Shown here: positions 26,445 to 34,586 of the stretch, piece after piece
Numbering within the stretch: the stretch's first letter is position 1
Layout of the letters: the number at the start of each line of letters is the position of its first letter
Source of the DNA: Gammaproteobacteria bacterium
Lineage (GTDB): Bacteria > Pseudomonadota > Gammaproteobacteria > Pseudomonadales > Azotimanducaceae
Direction of reading: 5' to 3'
Assembly: GCA_028821125.1 (NCBI GenBank)
Contig: JAPPHD010000010.1
Coordinates: 1-34,586 of the forward strand
Length of the DNA stretch: 34,586 bases
The notes under the pieces: generated by a model
Seen by the model: only the letters and a program-made list of their open reading frames with translations
What the model was told of the DNA's origin: nothing
Databases searched by the model: none
Made by a program: the position numbers and the translations under genes

Positions 26445-27533
26445 AATCAGGCAGGAATGAATGGACCGGTCGTCCGGCACCTGGCCGGCAAGGGTGCGTA
26501 TCGCGAGTTCCGCATCCTCGAGGTCAAAGTTGTGCGTATGCATCAGCTCGACCGGCACCCGGCCGCTCTCGATCAGCCGGATAGCGCTCCTGTAGCCGCT
26601 CGAGGTCACGCCGATGGCGCCGCGGATGTTGATCTCCTTCACCACCACGAGATCCGAGACAAAGTTCTCCACAGCCTTGAAGCCTTTCATGCCCGCCAGC
26701 ACGACGGTGCCGCCCATGCGCACCATCTTCATGGCATCGACGATCGGCTGGGTGGCGTAGGCGCTGACTTCCACCACCACGTCGGCGCCGCGGCCGCCGG
26801 TGATTTCCCTGACCCGCCTTACCGGATCCTCGTTGTCCACATCGATGCAATGATCGGCGCCGAACGCCCTGGCGACCCTGAACTTCTCCGCATCCACCTC
26901 CAGCCCGGTGACGACGATCGTGCCGGCGCCCGCTTCCCGGCAGGCGATGACGCTGGCGAGCCCGCGCTGGCCCGGCCCCAGAATGACGACCGTGTCGCCG
27001 GGCCGGGTGTTCGGCATCTCCACCGCCCAGCGGAACCCCGCCCCAAGGGGATTGAACATCACGGCGATTTCGGGAGCGAGGTCGGGGCTCACCCTGTGCA
27101 CCACCGAATTGCCGTGCAGAAACATGTACTGGGAGTATCCGCCCCAGAGACCCGGCGGCTCGGAGAGCGGGATGTAGGAGTAGATCTTCCGGTTGTCGCA
27201 GAGGTGGTAGGCGCCGCCCAGGCAGGTCTCGCAGTGATGGCACGCCAGCATGGTCTCCACCGCCACCCGGTCGCCCACGTCAACGCCCCAGCGGACCGCG
27301 GCGCGCTCACCGATCCTGGCGATCACGCCGAGCGGTTCGTGCCCCGGAATCACGGGTATCGGGGTGCGCAACTGACCTTCGAACTGTTCGTAATCGCTCC
27401 CGCAGATGCCGCAGGCTTCGAGCTCGAGCAGTGCCGAATCGTCGTCGATGTCGGGAATGGGAACATCCCTCGGCGTCAGTGCGCCAACGCCCGTCTGCAC
27501 CATGGCGAAGGATTTTCCCGGAACGTTCGACAT
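26433..27533 (-). CDS. Zinc-dependent alcohol dehydrogenase (medium-chain family)
   Basis: This MDR enzyme oxidises an alcohol or polyol with NAD(P). Catalytic zinc ligands are C44 (CGICGSD) and H65-E66 (PGHEPLG). The structural zinc Cys are 98, 101, 104 and 112 (CHHCETC, then LC). The Rossmann motif appears as ILGPGQRGLASVIACREAG, with GQRG where GxGxxG is usual. It has 366 residues from ATG at 27533. It follows the small orf at 27548 by 14 nt and is probably co-transcribed with it. The substrate is unknown. Confidence 0.92.
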   Translation of the reverse strand: MSNVPGKSFAMVQTGVGALTPRDVPIPDIDDDSALLELEACGICGSDYEQFEGQLRTPIPVIPGHEPLGVIARIGERAAVRWGVDVGDRVAVETMLACHHCETCLGGAYHLCDNRKIYSYIPLSEPPGLWGGYSQYMFLHGNSVVHRVSPDLAPEIAVMFNPLGAGFRWAVEMPNTRPGDTVVILGPGQRGLASVIACREAGAGTIVVTGLEVDAEKFRVARAFGADHCIDVDNEDPVRRVREITGGRGADVVVEVSAYATQPIVDAMKMVRMGGTVVLAGMKGFKAVENFVSDLVVVKEINIRGAIGVTSSGYRSAIRLIESGRVPVELMHTHNFDLEDAELAIRTLAGQVPDDRSIHSCLIPPR

Positions 27534-27547
27534 CTTTCCCGTCGCCC

Positions 27548-27877
27548 CTACGCGGTTTCCCGCGACCCGGGCCGCAATACCCGCTGCCAGAAAGAAACCA
27601 TGTCTTCCCGAAAGATGTCGGCTTCACCCGGCCGGCTGCCGATGTGCGCGCCTATTTTCCCGAAACCCGCTTTCAGCGCGTAGACCATGATGTCGCGGTC
27701 GACCAGGGACGCATCCGGCGCCTCGGCCGGCGGGTGGATCATGGCGCCGTCGTCGGCCATGTAGGTAGCGGGTGCGGCCGGGGACACCCTTGCTTCCGGA
27801 ATGTTCTCGATTGGCGTGTCGCGGTCGAAGCTGTGCCGGGCGCCGCAATCGCCCTGAGCCACGGCCCCAGCAGCCAT
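27548..27877 (-). CDS. Unrecognised 109-residue protein
   Basis: I do not recognise this protein. ATG at 27877 (or GTG at 27880) gives about 109 residues. It fits snugly between trxA (37 nt upstream) and the alcohol dehydrogenase (14 nt downstream) on the same strand. The first half is low in secondary structure and proline rich (MIHPPAEAPDASL). The second half (DIMVYALKAGFGKIGAHIG, then EADIFREDMVSFWQRVL) reads as two amphipathic helices around a Gly/His turn and looks conserved. No signal peptide, membrane segment or metal motif is visible. The composition and snug fit favour a real gene. It may be a partner of the dehydrogenase. Confidence 0.55.
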   Translation of the reverse strand: MAAGAVAQGDCGARHSFDRDTPIENIPEARVSPAAPATYMADDGAMIHPPAEAPDASLVDRDIMVYALKAGFGKIGAHIGSRPGEADIFREDMVSFWQRVLRPGSRETA

Positions 27878-27914
27878 CACTCGTTCGCGCAGTCTTTCGC
27901 GGGCAATGCCCGGG

Positions 27915-28274
27915 TCAGATATTGCTGTCGAGAAACGCCGCCAGTTGGGACTTGCTGAGTGCGCCGACCTTGGTGGCTTCCACCTGGCCGTCCTTGAACA
28001 GCATCAGGGTCGGAATGCCGCGGATGCCGTATTTGGCGGGGGTGGCCTGGTTGGAGTCTATGTCGAGCTTGCAGACCTTGAGGTTGCCGCTGTACTCGCC
28101 GGCGATCTCGTCGAGTATGGGTGCGATCATCTTGCAGGGGCCGCACCATTCGGCCCAGTAGTCAACCAGTACCGGCTTGTCGGAATTGAGAACGTCGCTT
28201 TCGAAATCGCCGTCGGTGGTGTGAACGATGCTGCCGCTGTTGCTCCGGTTCTCGGTTGCCGCCGTTTCCGCCAT
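27915..28274 (-). CDS. trxA: Thioredoxin
   Basis: Thioredoxin reduces disulfides in cytoplasmic enzymes such as ribonucleotide reductase. The active site WCGPCK places the redox Cys at 44 and 47. The cis-Pro is in RGIPTLMLF, and the charged DYWAEW strand is typical. ATG at 28274 has GGAGAAG upstream and gives 119 residues, with about 13 more N-terminal residues than E. coli TrxA. A TAAACT hexamer at 28323 to 28318 is a possible -10, with a weak -35. It starts 144 nt after the hemB stop. Confidence 0.96.
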   Translation of the reverse strand: MAETAATENRSNSGSIVHTTDGDFESDVLNSDKPVLVDYWAEWCGPCKMIAPILDEIAGEYSGNLKVCKLDIDSNQATPAKYGIRGIPTLMLFKDGQVEATKVGALSKSQLAAFLDSNI

Positions 28275-28406
28275 TGTTCTTCTCCGGTTGGTTGCGCTCA
28301 AACATTGGGGGGCGCGAAGTTTACCACGGAAGCCGGTGCCGATAACCGACAAGGCGCCGCCTCCATTTTCTCTCCCGACGACGATTCGACGGGGCGCCGC
28401 TCCGGT

Positions 28407-30211
<1,805 letters not shown>

Positions 30212-30522
30212 CGTCCTTGCAGTCCTTTCCCCGAGTTTCCGCGGCCCCCACCGCTACTCGTTGCAGGGCACACCCAGCCATTTCCCCGCGCCGAACATGC
30301 TGCCTTCGACGTGAAGTCCGGGCCGTGCCGTCCTTCCGCGATCGCCCGAAAAAGGACGACCTGTGGATAACTATACCACCCGGATTCGCATTTGCACGTG
30401 CGCGCCCGATGTGCTGCCCGACAGGTTTCCGTCGCCGGAACGCGCCGGCCAGGGTTTTGCAACCCTTTGATTTGAGTCCGGTTAAGCTGACCAGGAAGTA
30501 GGTTCGGGCCCCTCCCGGCAGA
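30212..30522. other. 311-nt gap upstream of the ParA-like gene
   Basis: No coding frame looks real here. It holds a perfect DnaA-box 9-mer and a TATAGT hexamer (30362-30376), a hairpin (AGGGTT at 30451-30456 with AACCCT at 30461-30466), and an inverted repeat around the dsbB stop (CGGGCC at 30505-30510 with GGCCCG at 30529-30534). The 85 nt at 30377-30450 show nothing I can name. Confidence 0.45.
30362..30370 (-). promoter_or_regulatory. DnaA-box 9-mer beside a -10-like hexamer
   Basis: The minus strand reads TTATCCACA at 30370 to 30362, the consensus DnaA box. A TATAGT (30374 to 30369) overlaps its start by two bases and faces the ParA-like gene, 150 nt upstream of its ATG. There is no good -35. 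A single box can arise by chance. Confidence 0.35.
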
Positions 30523-31002
30523 TTACCTGGCCCGCCATTGCAGCGCGGCCGCAACCAGGACGGCGGCGAACCCGGCGAGGGACCAGAGGGGAACCGGTAT
30601 ACCCAGAAAAGGAGGTTCCTGAGCGCAATCGCCGGTACCTGAAACCATGGCTGCCAGCACATCCGAGAACATCCCGAATTCGAACAGGCGGTCCAGGTCG
30701 ATGCAGGCCGGCACCCGGTCCGCGGGCAGGCTCATGAGCCAGAGCTGGCGCACGGCGAAGGCGCCCCCGGCCAGGGCGGCCGCGATGGTCACGAGAGGAT
30801 AGATGCCCCAGCGCGGGTTGTGCGCGAGCCCCGCGTACGCCACCAGGCCGGCAACGAGAAACCACAGGCGCTGCATCAGGCAGAGCGGGCAGGGATCCAT
30901 ACCCTCTACCGCATGCTCCAGTACCAGCGCCCCGAAAACCAGGGCGCCGCACAACCCGGCGATGGCGACTGCGTAGTCGCGGGCAAACAGGCGGCGGCTC
31001 AT
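30523..31002 (-). CDS. dsbB: DsbB disulfide-bond formation protein
   Basis: DsbB reoxidises DsbA in the periplasm and passes electrons to quinone. It is 159 residues with four predicted membrane segments. The first redox pair is C38 and C41 (DPCPLC), the second C100 and C126 (VPACIDL, TGDCAQ). The Arg after the first pair (MQR) matches the quinone-contact site. ATG at 31002 overlaps the stop of the quinone oxidoreductase by 4 nt (ATGA), so translation is coupled. No dsbA is in the window. Confidence 0.95.
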   Translation of the reverse strand: MSRRLFARDYAVAIAGLCGALVFGALVLEHAVEGMDPCPLCLMQRLWFLVAGLVAYAGLAHNPRWGIYPLVTIAAALAGGAFAVRQLWLMSLPADRVPACIDLDRLFEFGMFSDVLAAMVSGTGDCAQEPPFLGIPVPLWSLAGFAAVLVAAALQWRAR

Positions 31003-31991
31003 GCCGGCCCCGCTCTGTCGACGGTCAATACCACCTTGCCGATGGCGCGGCGTTCCGACAGGTCCCGGAGTGCCCGGGCGTACTGCTCCAGGGGGTAGGA
31101 GCGGCCGACCAGGGGATCGATGCTGCCCCGTTCGAAGAGTTCGAGAATCTCCTGGAAGCGTGCCTGGTGCTGTTCCGGCGAACGCATGGACCAGGCGCCG
31201 TAGAAGACGCCCACCACCTGGCAGCTTTTCAGCAGAATCAGGTTGATGGGCACCTTGGGAATGTCGCCGGCGGCGAAACCGATGACCAGCACCCTGCCGT
31301 ACCAGTTGATGCACCGCATGCACTGATCGAACAACTCGCCCCCGACCGGATCGTAGATGACATCGGCGCCCTTGCCGCCGGTCAGCGCCTTGACCTTGTC
31401 CTTGAGCTGGCCGTCGCTGTAGTCGATGGTCTCGTCGGCCCCGGATGCGCGGGCGGCTTCCAGCTTTTCGGCCGTACTCGCCGCCGCGATCACCCGGGCT
31501 CCGAGAGCCTTGCCGAGTTGCACCGCCGCGATGCCGACGCCCCCGCCCGCACCGAGCACCAGCAGGTTCTCGCCCGGTTGCAGCGCCGCCCGGTCCTTGA
31601 GGGCGTAGTAGGAAGTGCCGTAGGTGGTGCTGATGCCGGACGCCTGGGCAAAGCTCATGGAATCGGGCATGCGGAAAAGACGCCCGGCCGGCAGCACCGC
31701 CCGTTCCGCAAACCCGCCGTGTCCGACTCCGCCGAATACCTGGTCTCCCGGGGTGAACCCGTTCACGTTGGCGCCGGTGGCGGCCACCGTTCCGGCCACT
31801 TCGCCGCCAGGCGAGAATGGAAACGGCGGAAGCATCTGGTACTTGCCGGCGATCATGAGAACATCGGGGAAGTTGAGCGCTACGGCCCGGATGTCGACCA
31901 GTACGTCGTCCGGACCGACTTCCGGTTCCGCGACATCTTCGAGCACCAGCGATTCCGGAGGGCCGAAGGCCTTGCAAAGAACGGCTTTCAA
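30999..31991 (-). CDS. NADPH:quinone oxidoreductase (zeta-crystallin-like MDR)
   Basis: The 330-residue protein lacks zinc ligands. It has the quinone-reductase features FSPGGEVAGTV, the Rossmann LVLGAGGGVGIAAVQLGKALG, and DVIYDPVGGELFDQ. It should reduce quinones or enals with NADPH. The start is TTG at 31991 with GGGAG 5 nt upstream. The family-2 repeat (32001-32045) lies directly before this site. Its stop overlaps the dsbB start, giving a redox-themed pair. Confidence 0.9.
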   Translation of the reverse strand: MKAVLCKAFGPPESLVLEDVAEPEVGPDDVLVDIRAVALNFPDVLMIAGKYQMLPPFPFSPGGEVAGTVAATGANVNGFTPGDQVFGGVGHGGFAERAVLPAGRLFRMPDSMSFAQASGISTTYGTSYYALKDRAALQPGENLLVLGAGGGVGIAAVQLGKALGARVIAAASTAEKLEAARASGADETIDYSDGQLKDKVKALTGGKGADVIYDPVGGELFDQCMRCINWYGRVLVIGFAAGDIPKVPINLILLKSCQVVGVFYGAWSMRSPEQHQARFQEILELFERGSIDPLVGRSYPLEQYARALRDLSERRAIGKVVLTVDRAGPA

Positions 31992-32000
31992 GAAGGCTCC

Positions 32001-32045
32001 CTAGTCCGACCTGTTCGTGAATGAAGTTGGCGAGGCCGGCAAGAG
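32001..32045 (-). repeat. Repeat family 2, copy upstream of the quinone oxidoreductase
   Basis: It matches 1419-1463 at 34 of 45 positions with no gaps. In both copies CTAG is the gene-proximal end and lies within 15 nt of the start codon of a minus-strand gene. The second half of the palindrome seen near purA is not obvious here; a different inverted repeat follows. Confidence 0.6.
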
Positions 32046-32049
32046 TAGT

Positions 32050-32138
32050 GAAATCACCGGGCGGCGCGGAGTAAGAGCGCGCACCTGGCGTGCTTGGCGG
32101 CACGTCGAGCACGCGGCAGGAGCACACCCGGTGATTTC
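32050..32138. other. Long nested inverted repeat upstream of the quinone oxidoreductase
   Basis: GAAATCACCGGG at 32050-32061 pairs perfectly with CCCGGTGATTTC at 32127-32138. Inside, GCGTGCT at 32088-32094 pairs with AGCACGC at 32108-32114. The 89-nt unit is in the probable leader or promoter region of a minus-strand gene. There are no obvious target-site duplications. TGATTTCGC at its edge also occurs near the purA copy of family 2 (about 1492-1500). Confidence 0.6.
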
Positions 32139-32225
32139 GCTGCTGTTGACGGTCTCGGTCGTCGAATCATGTACAGGTCGGGCAACGACGGCAAAACGCC
32201 TAGATTAGCGGCGAAAGCCGGAGCG

Positions 32226-32867
32226 TCAACCGGGCTCCTCCATCCCGGCTGTTGGTGCTGCCAGATTCGCCGTCCAGTCGCGCCCGTGCGCGAGCAGTTC
32301 CGGGAAATAGCCGCGAAAATCCTCCTGCAGGTCCGGCAGACGATCGGCAACGAATTCCAGCAGCGCACCGTTCAGGTGCTGCCGGCCGAGCCGGCGGGTG
32401 ATGCTGAGCAAGCCCTGCTCCATCGCGCCCACGTACCGGTAATGGGCCAGCAGGTCTTCCTCGACCATCCAGTCCAGGTAGCGCCTGCCCGGTGAATCGA
32501 GACGATGCGCATGCGGCGCTAGCGCCGCGTAGCAGCGCTGGCTGAACGCCTCCAGCGGTTCGTCGTGACAGGCCGGCCAGTCGATGGCCAGGCAATGATC
32601 GGCAACGATGTCCACGAATACCGGCGCCAGGCGCCGCAGGTCCGCCGGAAAGCGGTTGCAGCTCCTGCGTATTCCGGCGGCGCCGTTGCTGAACGCATCG
32701 ATGCGCCGGTGCAGGCGAATGCCAGCCTGCAACGGGGCCGGCCACCGCTCCGGCACGGTGCCTTTGACGAAATCACCCAGAATGGCGCCTGCAATGAGTC
32801 CCGCCCCCATCGCTTCGTCATCGGGACTCGCCCGGGAGGCGATCAGGCAGTGCGCGAGGAAGTTCAC
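32226..32867 (-). CDS. acpH: Acyl carrier protein phosphodiesterase
   Basis: AcpH removes the phosphopantetheine group from acyl carrier protein. The N-terminal MNFLAH, the GDFVKG motif and the Asp/His-rich helices (HRRIDAF, FVDIVADHCLA) are the family signature of an HD-like metal enzyme. GTG at 32867 overlaps the gshA stop by 4 nt (GTGA). The 213 residues include about 15 extra at the C-terminus compared with E. coli. Coupling to gshA is structural; no functional link is known. Confidence 0.88.
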   Translation of the reverse strand: MNFLAHCLIASRASPDDEAMGAGLIAGAILGDFVKGTVPERWPAPLQAGIRLHRRIDAFSNGAAGIRRSCNRFPADLRRLAPVFVDIVADHCLAIDWPACHDEPLEAFSQRCYAALAPHAHRLDSPGRRYLDWMVEEDLLAHYRYVGAMEQGLLSITRRLGRQHLNGALLEFVADRLPDLQEDFRGYFPELLAHGRDWTANLAAPTAGMEEPG

Positions 32868-34426
32868 TGCGGGGGCTTGAGATAGGATTCCAGGAAGGTG
32901 TCGAAATCCACCTCGTCTGCGGCCTCTATGGCTTCCTGGTCGTTGAACGACCGCCGGGCCCTGGCCTGCTGCCGGTCCATTTCACGCCCGGTCGGGGGGT
33001 GTTCGTCGAAATACCCCTTGTGGGCGATGGACTGGTTGAGCGCGAACCGGAAGAACGGCGTCTTCTGGCTCGCCATCATCTCCAGGATTCGCGCCGACGG
33101 CGTCAGGCTGGCGTTGCGCGCGCGGGCCTGCTGCTGTTCAAGGGCATCGGTGTACAGATCCGAATCGTGGGCCCGGTCGAGCAATTCGGCCACCTCGGCG
33201 CACCGGCTGAGGATGGCGCCGGTGAGGTTGTCGCGGCGTTCGCCGCCGAGACGCAGCCCCGGCTCGCGGCCCCGCTCCACCACGGCGAGCTGCACCGCCT
33301 CGTTCTCCGCCGACTCTTCCGGGCTGTCCCCGGGGCTTTCCGCGAGCAGGCAGCACAGCAGGAAGGTGTCCATGAACCTGATCTGCTGTTCGTCGATGCC
33401 TACCCGCAAAAACGGGTTGAGGTCGAGGCAGCGGACTTCCACGTACTCCACACCCCGGCGCCGGAGCGCTGTCAGGGGGCGTTCGCCGGAGCGAATCCGC
33501 CGTTTGGGCCGGATGGCCCCGTAGAACTCGTTTTCGATCTGCAGCAGCGCCGTGTTGAGCTGCCGGTAGGCGCCGTCAACCTTTACGCCGATCGACTCGT
33601 AGGGTGGATAGGACCGGGTCAGCGCCAGGTGCATGGTGCGGGCGTAGGAATCCAGGCTGTTGTAGGAGATGTGCAACCCGCTCTGGGCATTGCTCTGGTA
33701 GCCCAGCCGCCCCATCCTGAGCGAGGTGGCCCAGGGCAGGTAAAGCGTGCCCTCGTCGAATCCGGCCAGGCCATGGTCGAGGTTGCGCGCGAACGAGCGG
33801 CAGATGGCGGGCGATGCACCGAAGAGCCAGGTGAGAAGCCAACTGTGCCGGCGGAAATTGCGGATCAGGCCGAAGTAGCAGTCGGTCACGAAGTCCTGGC
33901 CGGGCGTTCTCCCGAGCAGGGCCGCATACCGGTCCCAGAAGGCTTGCGGCAGCGAAAAGTTGTAGTGAATGCCGGAGATGGTCTGCATGAGGCGGCCGTA
34001 CCGATGGCCGAGCCCGAGCCTGTAGACGGTCTTGGCGGTACCGATGTTGGACGACCCGTAACGGCCGACGGGAATGTCGCCTTCCTCGCCCACGAAACAG
34101 GGCATGGACGCTACCCACAGCAGCTCGTCGTCCAGGCAGGAATACACGTACCGGTGGACGTCGTGAAGCTGGCGGATGCAGGCTTCCGGCGTGGCGTGAA
34201 CCCCGGTGATCAGTTCGAGTTGCGCTTCCGAGAAGTCGGTGGTGATGTTGGGGTGGGTCAGGGGCGAACCGAGCTCGTGCGGATGGCTGCGCGTTGACAG
34301 GTTGCCGTCGGGAGCGACCCGCAGGCTCTCCTTCTCGATGCCCCGCCGGATGCCGGTGAGTTCGCCGCAGCTTTCGCGCAGCGCCGCAAGGATCGATGAC
34401 GGGATCTTGAGCCGCTTGATGCTCAT
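32864..34426 (-). CDS. gshA: Glutamate-cysteine ligase
   Basis: GshA makes gamma-glutamylcysteine, the first step to glutathione. The 520-residue protein matches the gammaproteobacterial type (518 in E. coli). It has RRGIEKESLRV near the N-terminus (ATP/metal-binding Glu), TDFSEAQLELITG, ISGIHYNFSLP and YVEVRCLDLNPF. ATG at 34426 has an AGAGG site 10 nt upstream. gshB is not in the window. Upstream lies the AT-rich flank of a family-1 repeat, so the element or its edge may supply the promoter (TTGACG near 34543 to 34548 on the minus strand). Confidence 0.96.
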   Translation of the reverse strand: MSIKRLKIPSSILAALRESCGELTGIRRGIEKESLRVAPDGNLSTRSHPHELGSPLTHPNITTDFSEAQLELITGVHATPEACIRQLHDVHRYVYSCLDDELLWVASMPCFVGEEGDIPVGRYGSSNIGTAKTVYRLGLGHRYGRLMQTISGIHYNFSLPQAFWDRYAALLGRTPGQDFVTDCYFGLIRNFRRHSWLLTWLFGASPAICRSFARNLDHGLAGFDEGTLYLPWATSLRMGRLGYQSNAQSGLHISYNSLDSYARTMHLALTRSYPPYESIGVKVDGAYRQLNTALLQIENEFYGAIRPKRRIRSGERPLTALRRRGVEYVEVRCLDLNPFLRVGIDEQQIRFMDTFLLCCLLAESPGDSPEESAENEAVQLAVVERGREPGLRLGGERRDNLTGAILSRCAEVAELLDRAHDSDLYTDALEQQQARARNASLTPSARILEMMASQKTPFFRFALNQSIAHKGYFDEHPPTGREMDRQQARARRSFNDQEAIEAADEVDFDTFLESYLKPPQ

Positions 34427-34507
34427 GTTGAAAATGCCTCTCGTGGCGGCAGCGAATACCCGAAGGATTCAGCCGAACAGGCTTTCATGGAACAAATCGC
34501 AAACCTT

Positions 34508-34586
34508 TGATTTTAGAGATATTTCTATTTGACATAATATCGTCAATCTCACCAGCGAGTTCGCATGCGGCGCTTCCCTTTCGGCG
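34508..34586 (-). repeat. Dispersed palindromic element, family 1, left part (cut by window end)
   Basis: The arm at 34557-34586 matches the reverse complement of 8355-8385 with one difference over 30 bases. Outward of the arm, similarity runs on through CTCGCTG, TGACGATATT and TAAAATCAAA to about 34508, without gaps. The copy has the same orientation as the one at the window start and the opposite one to 8252-8446. It lies upstream of gshA. Confidence 0.85.

Overview
The window is a GC-rich bacterial chromosome segment, almost certainly from a non-enteric, probably uncultured gammaproteobacterium. The main evidence is gene order. Positions 125-13071 carry purA, hflC, hflK, hflX, hfq, miaA, mutL, amiB, tsaE and nnr on the minus strand, with queG divergent on the plus strand, followed by orn and psd. 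This is the well-known block seen in Escherichia coli and relatives, with some genes missing or inserted.

Region 1 (1-13071) is this housekeeping block: purine synthesis, FtsH modulation (HflKC), a ribosome-associated GTPase, an RNA chaperone, tRNA modification (MiaA, TsaE, QueG), mismatch repair, septal peptidoglycan cleavage and NAD(P)HX repair. The nnr/tsaE and tsaE/amiB junctions are 4-nt start/stop overlaps. queG and nnr diverge across only 22 nt that hold overlapping -10 hexamers. Region 2 (13072-17073) has a RES-type toxin and DUF2384-like antitoxin pair with a palindromic operator, then orn, yacG, a tandem rhodanese with no ordinary start codon, and psd. Region 3 (17117-27880) looks accessory and catabolic: a molybdopterin oxidoreductase, two acyl/aryl-CoA ligases, a CoA-transferase, an alpha/beta hydrolase, a carboxymuconolactone-decarboxylase-like protein, a hotdog thioesterase, a zinc alcohol dehydrogenase and an unrecognised 109-aa protein. 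A degraded tail of glutamate dehydrogenase lies inside it. Region 4 (27915-34426) returns to core functions: trxA, hemB, a ParA-like ATPase, dsbB, a quinone oxidoreductase, acpH and gshA.

The most unusual signal is repetitive DNA outside genes. A palindromic element of about 195 bp occurs complete at 8252-8446, as its right part at the window start (1-88), and as its left part at the window end (34508-34586). Both arms and the AT-rich outer flank are conserved between copies. A second, shorter family occurs upstream of purA (1419-1491) and upstream of the quinone oxidoreductase (32001-32045). No transposase, CRISPR array, rRNA or tRNA was recognised. All functional calls come from reading motifs and gene order by eye; no database search was run.
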